Part shown: piece by piece, positions 56,914 to 64,000 of the stretch
Numbering within the stretch: the first letter of the stretch is position 1
Layout of the letters: each line of letters opens with the position of its first letter
Source: Kitasatospora sp. DSM 101779
GTDB taxonomy: Bacteria; Actinomycetota; Actinomycetes; Streptomycetales; Streptomycetaceae
NCBI RefSeq assembly: GCF_025655475.1
Contig: NZ_JAHTIK010000001.1
Span: 3,297,581 to 3,361,580, forward strand
DNA length: 64,000 nt
Direction: 5' to 3'
Translations under genes and position numbers: made by a program
Notes under the pieces: generated by a model
The model's database searches: none
What the model was told of the DNA's origin: nothing
What the model saw: the letters and a program-made list of their open reading frames with translations, nothing else

Positions 56914-59763
56914 TCAGGCGGCGCGGCGGCCGAGCACCAGCCGGGAGCGGGTGCACAGCATCGCCAGTCCCACGGCCAGCAGCGGCAGGCCGACCAGGGT
57001 GACCACGAGGTCCGTCCACGGGAAGGCGATCACCGCGTGGGCGGGCTTGATCATCCCGTACTGCGAGTCGTACAGCGCGGACGCCTCCATCTTGCGCAGC
57101 GCGACCGCCGGGATCACGCCGCAGACCGTGCCGAGGACGGTGCCCATCGCGGCGATCACCCCGCACTGGAAGCCGGAGAGCCGGCGCCGGATGCCGCCGG
57201 TGGCACCGACCGCGGCCAGGGTGGCCAGGTCGCGCTGCGAGTCGGCGGCGGCGAGGCCGGTCGCGATGCCGGCGGCGCCGAGGGCGACCAGGCCCGCGAA
57301 GCCGGTCAGGGCGAGGCCGGTCAGGGTCTGCTGCGAGCGGTAGCCGCGTTCCACCGTGACGCCGACGCCGTCGTCCAGCTTGGCCACCGCGTCGGACGCC
57401 TTCTGCTCCGCGCCGTCGGAGGGCGCCGTGGCGGGTCGCCAGACGCTGCCGGCCTGGCGGGTGCTCAGGCCGAGCCGCTTCGCGGTCTCCGGGCTGACCA
57501 GCGCCTGGGCGGCCGGCGTCTCCGGCTTGGTGTAGACGGCGTCGACCGTGACGTGGTGCACGGTCGGCCGGCCGGCCGGCGTCGGGTTGAGGACGTCCTC
57601 CTTGGTCTCCGTCTGCTCCACGGTCAGATCGAGGGTGATCTTCCCGTCCTTGATCAGCTTCCGGTCGAAGACCACCGCCCTGCCCGCGGCGAGCGCCTGC
57701 TCGGCGGCCTGGTCGGTCACCCCGAACATGTTGTGCAGCACGGTCGCGTCGCCGGCCGGGACGTAGCCGGCCATGCTGCCGTAGGTCGGCTCCTCGGCGC
57801 AGCGCGGGTCCTCGCGGAGGATCCGCTGGACCTGGTCGGTCGACATGCTCGCGCTCTCGACGTCAGGGTCCCGGACCGGGCAGCGCAGCTCCTTGGGGAC
57901 GGACACCTCGACCCAGCCGCAGGACCGCTGCTGGCAGTTGGTGCCGTACTGGGTGGCCAGCGGGTCGGCGCGCGGGCCGAGGTCGGGGATGGACCGCTCC
58001 ACGGCGGACCGCAGGGCGGTCAGGTCGGCCGGTGCGGAGCTCGGGCCCTGGTCCGCCATCAGCCGGACGGAGCCGGCGGGCAGTTCGGCCCGGTACTGCT
58101 GCCGCTGCTCCAGGTCGGAGCTCGCGGTGTAGATGCCGACCGCGACGGAGCCGGCGACCGCGGCCATCACGGCGGCGACCGCGGGAGCGGTGCGGCCCCG
58201 GTGGCGCACCGCGTCGCGCAGCGCGAGGCGGGGGCTGAGCGGCAGGTGGCGGCCGAGCCGGCCGAACAGGCCGACCAGCATCGGGGTGCAGGCGATCATG
58301 CCGAGTTCGGCGAGTGCCGAGCCGCCGAGCACGCCGAGGGTGCGGCCGGCGGCACCGGTGAAGGTGCCGAGCAGGGCGAGCGCGGCGCCGATGCCGACCG
58401 TCAGCAGGCCGACGACGGCGAGCCGGCGGCTCGGGGGCCGGACGGAGCCGCGGCCGGTGAGCGCCTCGACGACGTCCGTGCGGGCGGCCTGGAAGGCCGG
58501 GACGACCGCCGCGAGCAGGCCGGTGACCAGGCCGATCAGGGCGATGCAGAGCAGGTCGAGCGGCTGCAGGTCGAGGTGGCCGAAGCGCTGTCCGGCGACC
58601 TCCTCGGCCCACGGGCGGAGCACCGCGACCGTGGCGACGGCGAGGACGACACCGACCACGGCGCCGGCCAGGCCGAGCACCAGACCGCCGCCCAGCACCA
58701 CGGCCCGGATGTGCGAGCGGTCCCCGCCGCCGGCGGCGAGCAGGCCGAGCTGGCGGCGCGAGCGGCGGGCGCCGACCGCGAAGGCGGGGCCGGCGAGCAG
58801 CACGATCTCCAGCAGCGCCATGCCGACGACGGTGCCGACGACGACCAGGCCGATCGTGTCGACGCCCCCGAAGCCGTGCTGGTCCATGTCGACGTAGTAC
58901 GGCACCTGCGCGCGGGGCGGCGGGTCCATGAGGACGGTGCGGGAGGTCAGCCCGAGCCCGTAGTTGTTGAGCTCCAGCACCTTCGGCCAGTCGAGGACGG
59001 CCCCGTGCGGCAGCCGGACCAGCCAGCGCTCGCCGCCGAAGCGGTCGCTCTGGTCGGCGCCGCGGTTGGCGGCGCGCAGCGGGGCGACGAGTTCGCCGGG
59101 GCGGCCGATCAGGGTGACGGCCCGCAGCTCGCCGGGGAACTCGGCGACGGCGGTGATGTGGAACGGGGTGCCGTCCAGGCCGTGCAGCACCGTGCGGTCG
59201 CCCACGTTCAGCCCGGACTTGTCGAGGAAGGCCCGGGTGGCGGCGATCTCGTGCGCGCCGCTCGGGGCGCGGCCCTCGACGACGTTCAGCCGGCCGCGCC
59301 AGATCGGGTCGGTGAGGTCGGCCTCGGTGGTGTCGACGCCGAGGCGGCCCTCCTTGCTGGTGGCCGAGGCGTTCTCGCCCATCGGGAAGGGCACCAGCAC
59401 GGTGCCGGCCGGCAGCAGCTCCTTGGCGAGCGTCACGGGGTCGGTCTTCGCGCTGCGGACCTGCTCGGCGGTGGGCTTCTTGCCCTCCCCCACCGGGGCG
59501 CCCCAGCCGCCGTCCTCGGCGTTCGGCGGCTGGAGCACGATCGTGCCGCGGCCGAAGGAGTGGAGCAGTCCGTCGGCCGAGCCCATCACGCGGACGGCCT
59601 GCTCGGCGGGCTCCAGCTCGCCGCTGCGGTACATCACGTCGGCGCCGGCCACACCGAGCACGGGCAGGGCGATCATGGCGAGGACGAGGGCGCTGCGGCC
59701 CTTGGCCCGGGTGGCGTCGCGGCGGGCTATCCGCAGGGCTGCGCGCCAGGATCGGAGGCTCAC
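56914..59763 (-). CDS. FtsX-type ABC transporter permease
   Basis: A 949-residue MacB/FtsX-type permease with a duplicated plan: one helix (about 28-48), a large extracytoplasmic domain (about 50-300), three helices (about 310-430), three more helices (about 455-580), a second large external domain (about 580-800) and three terminal helices. Such permeases act as mechanotransmission exporters or envelope stress devices. GTG 59763 overlaps the ATPase stop by 4 bp. Probable function: export or protection from an envelope-active compound. Confidence 0.9.
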   Translation of the reverse strand: MSLRSWRAALRIARRDATRAKGRSALVLAMIALPVLGVAGADVMYRSGELEPAEQAVRVMGSADGLLHSFGRGTIVLQPPNAEDGGWGAPVGEGKKPTAEQVRSAKTDPVTLAKELLPAGTVLVPFPMGENASATSKEGRLGVDTTEADLTDPIWRGRLNVVEGRAPSGAHEIAATRAFLDKSGLNVGDRTVLHGLDGTPFHITAVAEFPGELRAVTLIGRPGELVAPLRAANRGADQSDRFGGERWLVRLPHGAVLDWPKVLELNNYGLGLTSRTVLMDPPPRAQVPYYVDMDQHGFGGVDTIGLVVVGTVVGMALLEIVLLAGPAFAVGARRSRRQLGLLAAGGGDRSHIRAVVLGGGLVLGLAGAVVGVVLAVATVAVLRPWAEEVAGQRFGHLDLQPLDLLCIALIGLVTGLLAAVVPAFQAARTDVVEALTGRGSVRPPSRRLAVVGLLTVGIGAALALLGTFTGAAGRTLGVLGGSALAELGMIACTPMLVGLFGRLGRHLPLSPRLALRDAVRHRGRTAPAVAAVMAAVAGSVAVGIYTASSDLEQRQQYRAELPAGSVRLMADQGPSSAPADLTALRSAVERSIPDLGPRADPLATQYGTNCQQRSCGWVEVSVPKELRCPVRDPDVESASMSTDQVQRILREDPRCAEEPTYGSMAGYVPAGDATVLHNMFGVTDQAAEQALAAGRAVVFDRKLIKDGKITLDLTVEQTETKEDVLNPTPAGRPTVHHVTVDAVYTKPETPAAQALVSPETAKRLGLSTRQAGSVWRPATAPSDGAEQKASDAVAKLDDGVGVTVERGYRSQQTLTGLALTGFAGLVALGAAGIATGLAAADSQRDLATLAAVGATGGIRRRLSGFQCGVIAAMGTVLGTVCGVIPAVALRKMEASALYDSQYGMIKPAHAVIAFPWTDLVVTLVGLPLLAVGLAMLCTRSRLVLGRRAA

Positions 59764-60527
59764 TCGCCGGGCCCCTTCACGCTGTTGGTGGCGGCGGCGA
59801 CCAGCAGGCTCGCCGCGTCGCGGCTGACGCTCTGGTCGACCAGCCGGCCGTCGCGCAGGAAGACCACGCGGTCCGCCCAGGCGGCGTGCCGGGCCTCGTG
59901 GGTGACCATCATGGCGGCGGCGCCGGCGTCGCAGCGGGCGCGCAGCACGGCGAGGACGGCCTCGCCGGTGGTGGAGTCGAGGGCGCCGGTGGGCTCGTCG
60001 GCGAGGACGAGGCGGCGGTCGCCGATCAGGGCGCGGGCGATGGCGACGCGCTGCTGCTGGCCGCCGGACATGTCGTCGGGGAAGCGGTCGGCGAGCTCGG
60101 GGATGCCGAGTTCCTCCAGGGCGGCGAGCGCCTCGCGGCGGGCCGTCCGGCCGGAGACCCCGTCGAGCTCGCGCGGCAGGGCGATGTTCTCTGCGGCGGT
60201 GAGCGCCGGGATCAGGTTGTAGTCCTGGAAGACGTACCCGACCGAACGGCGCCGGACCTGGGCCTGCTGCTTGCGGGAGAGCTCGCCGAGCACGGCGCCC
60301 TCGACCAGCACCCGGCCGGAGGTCGGGCTGTCCAGCCCGCCGGCCAGCGTCAGCAGGGTGGACTTGCCGGAGCCGGAGGGGCCCATCACGGCGACCAGCT
60401 CGCCGGGGTGGACGACCAGCTCGACGCCGCGCAGGGCGTGCACCTCGGCGGCGCCGTGGCCGTGCACGCGGCTGACCTGGTCGAGGTGCAGCACGGGCGG
60501 CCGCGGTTCGGTGTGGGTGGTGCTCAT
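59760..60527 (-). CDS. ABC transporter ATP-binding protein (LolD/MacB type)
   Basis: A 255-residue ATPase: Walker A GPSGSGKSTLL, Q-loop in VFQDYNLIPALT, signature MSGGQQQRVAIARAL, Walker B RLVLADEPTGALD and the switch His in VTHE. LolD/MacB-type ATPases pair with FtsX permeases. ATG 60527 has GGGGGA upstream; located 22 bp after padR and coupled to the permease. Confidence 0.95.
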   Translation of the reverse strand: MSTTHTEPRPPVLHLDQVSRVHGHGAAEVHALRGVELVVHPGELVAVMGPSGSGKSTLLTLAGGLDSPTSGRVLVEGAVLGELSRKQQAQVRRRSVGYVFQDYNLIPALTAAENIALPRELDGVSGRTARREALAALEELGIPELADRFPDDMSGGQQQRVAIARALIGDRRLVLADEPTGALDSTTGEAVLAVLRARCDAGAAAMMVTHEARHAAWADRVVFLRDGRLVDQSVSRDAASLLVAAATNSVKGPGE

Positions 60528-60549
60528 GCTTCCCCCTGCTGTGGATGGG

Positions 60550-61149
60550 TCAGATGCGGGACCGGCGCGGCCGGCCCGTGGTACTGGCGGGCGGCGCGGG
60601 TGCGGGCGCCGGGGCGGAGCGGGCGGCCTGCTGGGCGAGACGGCTCTCGCAGTGGTCCAGCCAGCGGATCTCCGCCTCCGTCTGGAAGATCAGCTGCTCC
60701 AGGACGAGCAGCCAGGCGAGGTCGCTCTGCTGCTCACCGGCGTTGAGCGCCTGCGCCTTCAGCCGGGTGTAGTCCTGCAGGGCCTTCATGCTGTGCCGGC
60801 GCTGCGACTGCACCACGGCCTGGACGTCGACCCCGGGGACGCCCACGGCCATCGCCAGCTTGATCGCGAGTTCGTCGCGGGGCGGATTGGTCCGGGGCAC
60901 CGGGGTGTCGAACCACTGGCGCAGTTCCGTGCGTCCTGCCTCGGTGACGGCGTAGAAGAGGTGGCCCTCGTCGTCCTCTCCGGCGGGCTCCACGAGCCCG
61001 TCGCGCTCCAGCCGCCCGAGCGTGGTGTACACCTGGCCGACGTTGAGCGGCCAGGTGGCGCCGGTGCGGGCCTCGAACTCGGAGCGCAGCTGGTAGCCGT
61101 ACCGGGGGCCCTGGTCGAGGAGGGCGAGGAGACCATGACGGATCGACAT
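60550..61149 (-). CDS. PadR-family repressor of the ABC exporter
   Basis: A 199-residue PadR-family regulator with an N-terminal winged helix (GLLALLDQGPRYGYQLRSEFEAR, LNVGQVYTTLGRLERDGLV) and a C-terminal helical dimerisation domain. Its ATG begins at the edge of a near-palindromic operator and it is first in the padR-ATPase-permease operon, a layout in which PadR represses its own exporter until a ligand, often the exported drug, binds. Proline/Ala tail at the end. Confidence 0.92.
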   Translation of the reverse strand: MSIRHGLLALLDQGPRYGYQLRSEFEARTGATWPLNVGQVYTTLGRLERDGLVEPAGEDDEGHLFYAVTEAGRTELRQWFDTPVPRTNPPRDELAIKLAMAVGVPGVDVQAVVQSQRRHSMKALQDYTRLKAQALNAGEQQSDLAWLLVLEQLIFQTEAEIRWLDHCESRLAQQAARSAPAPAPAPPASTTGRPRRSRI

Positions 61150-61186
61150 ACCGAGTATGTATACCCGGTATGCCCTGGAGCCTCAA
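61148..61186 (-). promoter_or_regulatory. padR promoter and overlapping operator
   Basis: On the minus strand TTGAGG (61186-61181), a 17-bp spacer and TATACA (61163-61158) precede ATG 61149 by 8 bp with no ribosome binding site, so transcription is probably leaderless. A 24-bp near-palindrome (61148-61171, 20 of 24 positions symmetric, arms ATACCG and CGGTAT) covers the -10 and start site: a strong PadR autorepression site. It also lies 70 bp before the divergent gene at 61242. Confidence 0.85.
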
Positions 61187-61241
61187 GCCCCGCCGCCCCG
61201 ACCGGGCGGTCCGGGGCCGGACAGCGGGTACGGTCGGGGAT

Positions 61242-62213
61242 GTGAGCCAGCTGCGCATCGCCACCTTCAACCTGCTCCACGGTCAGCCGCTCGCCGCCGA
61301 CGGGGCACCGCTGCCCTATCCGGCCGAGCCCGCCGCGCCGCTCGGCGACGCGATCGCCGAACTCGACGCCGACGTCCTCGCCCTGCAGGAGGTCGACCGC
61401 CACCAGGAGCGCTCCGGCCTGGTCGACCAGGCCGCCGTCGCCGCCAAGGCGATGGGCGCGGCCGACTGGCGCTTCGCCGCGGCCCTGCACGGCCGGCCCG
61501 CACCGCTCGCCGGCTGGCTGACCGACCCGGCGATGACCTCGCTGCAGGTCTACGGGCCCGCGGAGGTCGACACCGCCACCGGCCTGCCCTCCTACGGCAC
61601 CGCGCTGCTGACCCGCCTTCCGGTCCGGCACTGGCGGGCCCGCCGGTTCGCCCCGGCACCGTTCGGACTGCCGCTGCGGGTCGCCGGGCGGCGCGGGCTG
61701 ACCCCGGTGCCGGACGAGCCGCGGGCCGCGCTCGCCGCCGTGCTCGAAGGCCGGCACGGGCCGTTCACCGTGGTCGCCGCGCACCTGTCCTTCGTGCCCG
61801 GCTGGAACGTCTCGCAGCTGGCCGCGATCCGCCGCTGGATCGCCGACCTGCCCCGGCCCTACCTGGTGCTCGGCGACTTCAACCTGATCGGGGCCGTCCC
61901 GCGGACGGTGCTCGGCGGGGCCGCCGCACTGGACCGCACCACCGCACGGGACCGGGTCCGCGAGGCGCGGGCCGCCCGCCGCACCCGGCTCGAACAGGAC
62001 GGGGGCCGGCGGCGCCGCGTCCGCGAGCCCCGCCCCCGTCCGCAGGGCTGGTACGACCTGGCGCGCACCCCCACCTACCCCTCCCACAAGCCGGCCGTGC
62101 AGTTCGACCACGTCCTCGCCGTCGGAGTCCCCCGCACCGCCGTCGGCCCCGCCGCGGCCCCCCGCACCACCGTCTCCGACCACCGCCCCCTCGTCGTCGA
62201 GGTCGACCTGTAG
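61242..62213 (+). CDS. Endonuclease/exonuclease/phosphatase (EEP)-family protein
   Basis: A 323-residue EEP-fold enzyme: RIATFNLLHG, LALQEVDR (metal Glu), VAAHLSF, GDFNLIG and the terminal SDHRPLVVEV (catalytic Asp-His) are all present. An Arg-rich insert (RTRLEQDGGRRRRVREPR) near residue 250 is unusual. Substrates of EEP proteins range from DNA to phospholipids and sphingomyelin; none is indicated. GTG 61242 (VSQLRIATFN) fits the fold start. Confidence 0.85.
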   Translation: MSQLRIATFNLLHGQPLAADGAPLPYPAEPAAPLGDAIAELDADVLALQEVDRHQERSGLVDQAAVAAKAMGAADWRFAAALHGRPAPLAGWLTDPAMTSLQVYGPAEVDTATGLPSYGTALLTRLPVRHWRARRFAPAPFGLPLRVAGRRGLTPVPDEPRAALAAVLEGRHGPFTVVAAHLSFVPGWNVSQLAAIRRWIADLPRPYLVLGDFNLIGAVPRTVLGGAAALDRTTARDRVREARAARRTRLEQDGGRRRRVREPRPRPQGWYDLARTPTYPSHKPAVQFDHVLAVGVPRTAVGPAAAPRTTVSDHRPLVVEVDL

Positions 62214-62243
62214 AAGGCGCCACCGCCTCAAGGGCAGTACCCG

Positions 62244-62349
62244 GGGGCGCGGGGAACTGCGCAGTCCGGGGGTGGCGCACCTGCCGACCAGGGCTCGCCC
62301 CTGGTTCGCACGGTGGCCCATATCCGAATTGCGCAGTTCCCCGCGCCCC
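62244..62349. repeat. Palindromic intergenic repeat element
   Basis: Perfect 20-bp inverted arms (GGGGCGCGGGGAACTGCGCA at 62244-62263 and its complement at 62330-62349) flank about 66 bp that contains a second hairpin (ACCAGGG/CCCTGGT, 62287-62305). The arm sequence is one I recognise as a widespread intergenic repeat in streptomycete genomes. It may act as a bidirectional terminator here, between convergent genes. Confidence 0.85.
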
Positions 62350-62369
62350 TGAAGTGCCGCCCTGGGGTA

Positions 62370-63569
62370 CTAGACCCGCCCCGAGCCCTTGGCGAGCATG
62401 GGGCGGCCGCCCTGGACGGGGAGGTGCGGGCCGACCGGCTCGTACTGGAGGAGGAGCATCGCCGCGTCGTCGCCGAGCTTGTGCCCGACGTGCCGGACGA
62501 CGTCCTGGTGCAGGTTCCGCAGCACCTCGACCGGGGAGCCGGTGGCGCAGTGCGGCAGCCGGTCGGTGAGCGGGTAGAAGGCGCCGCCGCCGTCCCGGGC
62601 CTCGATCACGCCGTCGGTGTAGAGCAGCACCCGGTCGCCGGGCCGCAGCGGCAGCCGCTGCACCGGCGGGCGGACGTCCGCCGGGTCGAGGACGCCGAGC
62701 GGCGGGACGGGCTCGGCGGGCTCCAGCAGGGCGACGTCCTCGCCGGTGCGCAGCAGGACGGGTGCCGGGTGCCCGCAGTTGACGACCTCCGCGGTGCCGT
62801 CGGAGCGGATCCCGATCAGCACGAGGGTGACGAACTCCTCCTCGATGCCGGGGTGGTCGTTCTCGTGCAGGGCACGGTCGAGGCTGACGGCGAGCCAGCC
62901 GGCCACCCGGTCCAGCGAGGCCTCCTGGTGCGCGGCCTCGCGGAAGGCGCCGAGCACCGCGGCGGCGGTCTCCACGGCGGCGAGGCCCTTGCCGCGGACG
63001 TCGCCGACCACCGCACGCACCCCGTGCCGGGTGTTGACCACCTCGTAGAGGTCGCCGCCGATCGAGGCGTGCGCGTGCGCCGCCGCGTAGTGCACGGCGG
63101 CGCGGACGCTGCCGACCCGGTCGGGGACGGGCCGCAGCAGTACCCGGCGGGCGATCTCGGCCACCAGCTGGGCCTCCGCCAGGGCGAGCTCCTGACGGAG
63201 CCGCAGCGTGGTGGAGACCCAGCCGATGCCGGCGACCAGGGCGATCGCGAAGACGGTCGCGCTGTGCACCGACTCGCCGAGCACGTCGTTGTAGCCGGCC
63301 ATCAGGAAGGCGGCCAGCTCGGTCAGCACGCCGATGAGCAGCGGGTACCAGGTGCGCCGGCTGACGACGGCGGCGAGCGCCGGGACGGCGGTGAGCGCGG
63401 GCTCGACCGTCACCTCGGTGTTGCTGAAGAAGTCCAGGGAGACCACCAGCGCCATGCCGATGAACGGCAGCGCCAGTGCGGTTCTCGGCCAGGTGCCCGT
63501 CACCGTGCCTGGGTCTGCCCCCGGGGTGGGCCCCGCGAGCCGGTCTCTGATCCATCCGGTCGCGCTCAA
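62370..63569 (-). CDS. Membrane-bound SpoIIE-type (PP2C) serine phosphatase
   Basis: A 399-residue protein with three to four N-terminal helices (about 30-130) and a SpoIIE/RsbU-type PP2C domain (about 145-390). Metal residues are in ASIGGDLYEV, VGDVRGKGL, LYTDGVIEA and LGDDAAMLLLQ. Such phosphatases dephosphorylate anti-anti-sigma factors. TTG 63569 has GGAGAG 7 bp upstream, much better than the ATG upstream. No anti-sigma gene is adjacent. Confidence 0.9.
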   Translation of the reverse strand: MSATGWIRDRLAGPTPGADPGTVTGTWPRTALALPFIGMALVVSLDFFSNTEVTVEPALTAVPALAAVVSRRTWYPLLIGVLTELAAFLMAGYNDVLGESVHSATVFAIALVAGIGWVSTTLRLRQELALAEAQLVAEIARRVLLRPVPDRVGSVRAAVHYAAAHAHASIGGDLYEVVNTRHGVRAVVGDVRGKGLAAVETAAAVLGAFREAAHQEASLDRVAGWLAVSLDRALHENDHPGIEEEFVTLVLIGIRSDGTAEVVNCGHPAPVLLRTGEDVALLEPAEPVPPLGVLDPADVRPPVQRLPLRPGDRVLLYTDGVIEARDGGGAFYPLTDRLPHCATGSPVEVLRNLHQDVVRHVGHKLGDDAAMLLLQYEPVGPHLPVQGGRPMLAKGSGRV

Positions 63570-63696
63570 CGTCGGTCTCTCCAGCAGAAGGTGGCCGGTG
63601 CCAGGGGACACCTGCAGTGATGACGGGGGGTCAGGGGTTTGCGGCCCCCGCATGCGGCCGGAGTACGGGGTTGACCGGTTACCGACCCCACAATAG

Positions 63697-63729
63697 GTGC
63701 GAAAAGTGCACAGTGCACAGATTTCGCAC
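63697..63729. promoter_or_regulatory. Nested palindrome upstream of the SpoIIE phosphatase
   Basis: GTGCGAAA (63697-63704) and TTTCGCAC (63722-63729) are outer arms; an inner GTGCACAGTGCAC is almost concentric. It is 128-160 bp before the phosphatase start, with TATTGT (minus strand, 63696-63691) beside it as a possible -10. Likely an operator; regulator unknown. Confidence 0.6.
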
Positions 63730-63761
63730 GATCCCGTGACGGCTTGAATGCTCTGCGTGAC

Positions 63762-64000
63762 TCATTCTTCACTATTCCCGATCAGGAGCCTGGTCAACTC
63801 TTTTCGGTCAGGAAGTCCTGCGGGTCTGACGACCCGGCCGCTGCGGACGTAGAGGAACGCCGCACTGACCTGCTCGGGCTCGACGCCCGCCCGCTCCGCC
63901 CAGGCCAGCCGGTAGATGGCCAGCTGCAGCGGGTCCGCGGTCTCCTCCCGGTGGGTCTTCCAGTCGACCACCTCGTAGCGCCACGGGTGTGGTGACCCTG
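63762..64000 (-). CDS. C-terminus of an AdnAB/AddAB-type helicase-nuclease (partial)
   Basis: The 3' end of a large gene running off the window. Visible residues include GSPHPWRYEVVDWKTHREE, the catalytic D-x-K motif (VDWKT) of RecB-like nuclease domains, then DPLQLAIYRLAWAERAG, the QLxxY motif of that nuclease fold, and FLYVRSGRVVRPAGL. Actinobacteria use AdnA and AdnB, each with helicase and RecB-type nuclease domains, for double-strand break resection. DWKT and QLxIY fit; which subunit this is cannot be decided from the fragment. Confidence 0.82.
   Translation of the reverse strand, partial: GSPHPWRYEVVDWKTHREETADPLQLAIYRLAWAERAGVEPEQVSAAFLYVRSGRVVRPAGLPDRKELTRLLIGNSEE

Noticed and set aside
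56866-60222. 1118-residue plus-strand frame opposite the ABC exporter
   Set aside because: Shadow of the permease and ATPase genes, with low-complexity translation.
1-64000. CRISPR arrays, insertion sequences, prophage or integrative element ends
   Set aside because: No spaced palindromic repeats, transposase, integrase or tRNA-anchored direct repeats were seen.

Overview
This is a high-G+C actinobacterial chromosome segment, almost certainly from Streptomyces, Kitasatospora or a close relative. The signs are codon usage with G/C at nearly every third position, frequent GTG/TTG starts, leaderless promoters, SigR/RsrA, WhiB-type, CvnA-type and DasR-type regulation, and a gene order that follows a known Streptomyces coelicolor core block (nrdAB, sigR-rsrA, aroA, hisN, wblC). 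No insertion sequences, phage genes, CRISPR arrays or antibiotic clusters are visible. Most of it is conserved core, with accessory patches marked by intergenic tandem repeats.

Layout. 0.3-6.4 kb: a histidine phosphatase; a two-component system (response regulator and kinase) divergent from a secreted HbpS/GlcG-type haem-binding protein, resembling the SenS/SenR/HbpS redox-sensing module; a GlxA-type AraC regulator; a GNAT acetyltransferase. 6.4-10.9 kb: the class Ia ribonucleotide reductase operon nrdAB behind a cobalamin riboswitch and two candidate NrdR boxes 31 bp apart. 10.9-15.8 kb: peptide deformylase, a TPR protein and a translationally coupled pair of membrane HD/HD-GYP proteins. 16-20.3 kb: a secreted GH18 chitinase-like enzyme with a candidate DasR site, then sigR-rsrA with a perfect SigR autoregulatory promoter, a small hydrolase and an HMCES-type abasic-site protein. 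20.4-25 kb: M50 peptidase, aroA, rsgA, an SMR pump and hisN. 25-29.6 kb: a two-gene remnant-like conservon (CvnA+CvnC only), then a catalase divergent from a Fur-family CatR with a clear palindromic operator.

29.6-41.3 kb: a Sel1/TPR repeat protein, initiator tRNA, a UPF0182 membrane protein, a PPA1309-family protein, a PDZ-Lon-like protease (YlbL), moaE, a non-catalytic-looking SDR protein, a DUF2342 protein and a Nudix hydrolase. 41.4-44.3 kb: an unusual three-gene AIM24 operon whose first gene fuses a TerD domain to AIM24. 44.4-48.5 kb: a YgjP-type zinc peptidase divergent from an E1-like protein with a possible RiPP-recognition-like N-terminus, then an ABC1/UbiB kinase. 48.6-53.1 kb: the WhiB7-type regulator wblC with two small uncharacterised genes, uvrD2, and a mycoredoxin with its own perfect SigR promoter. 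53.2-64 kb: GntR/UTRA regulator, nudC, M20 dipeptidase, a PadR-controlled FtsX-type ABC exporter, an EEP-family hydrolase, a membrane SpoIIE phosphatase, and the C-terminus of an AdnAB/AddAB-like helicase-nuclease.

The unifying theme is thiol/oxidative and translation stress: HbpS-type sensor, SigR/RsrA, CatR/catalase, mycoredoxin, WblC, NudC and B12-dependent switching of dNTP synthesis are all here, several with recognisable promoters or operators. The best candidates for something not yet described are the TerD-AIM24 operon, the RRE/E1-like protein without a YcaO partner, the minimal conservon, and the arrangement of an AT-rich-promoter gene plus terminator upstream of wblC.
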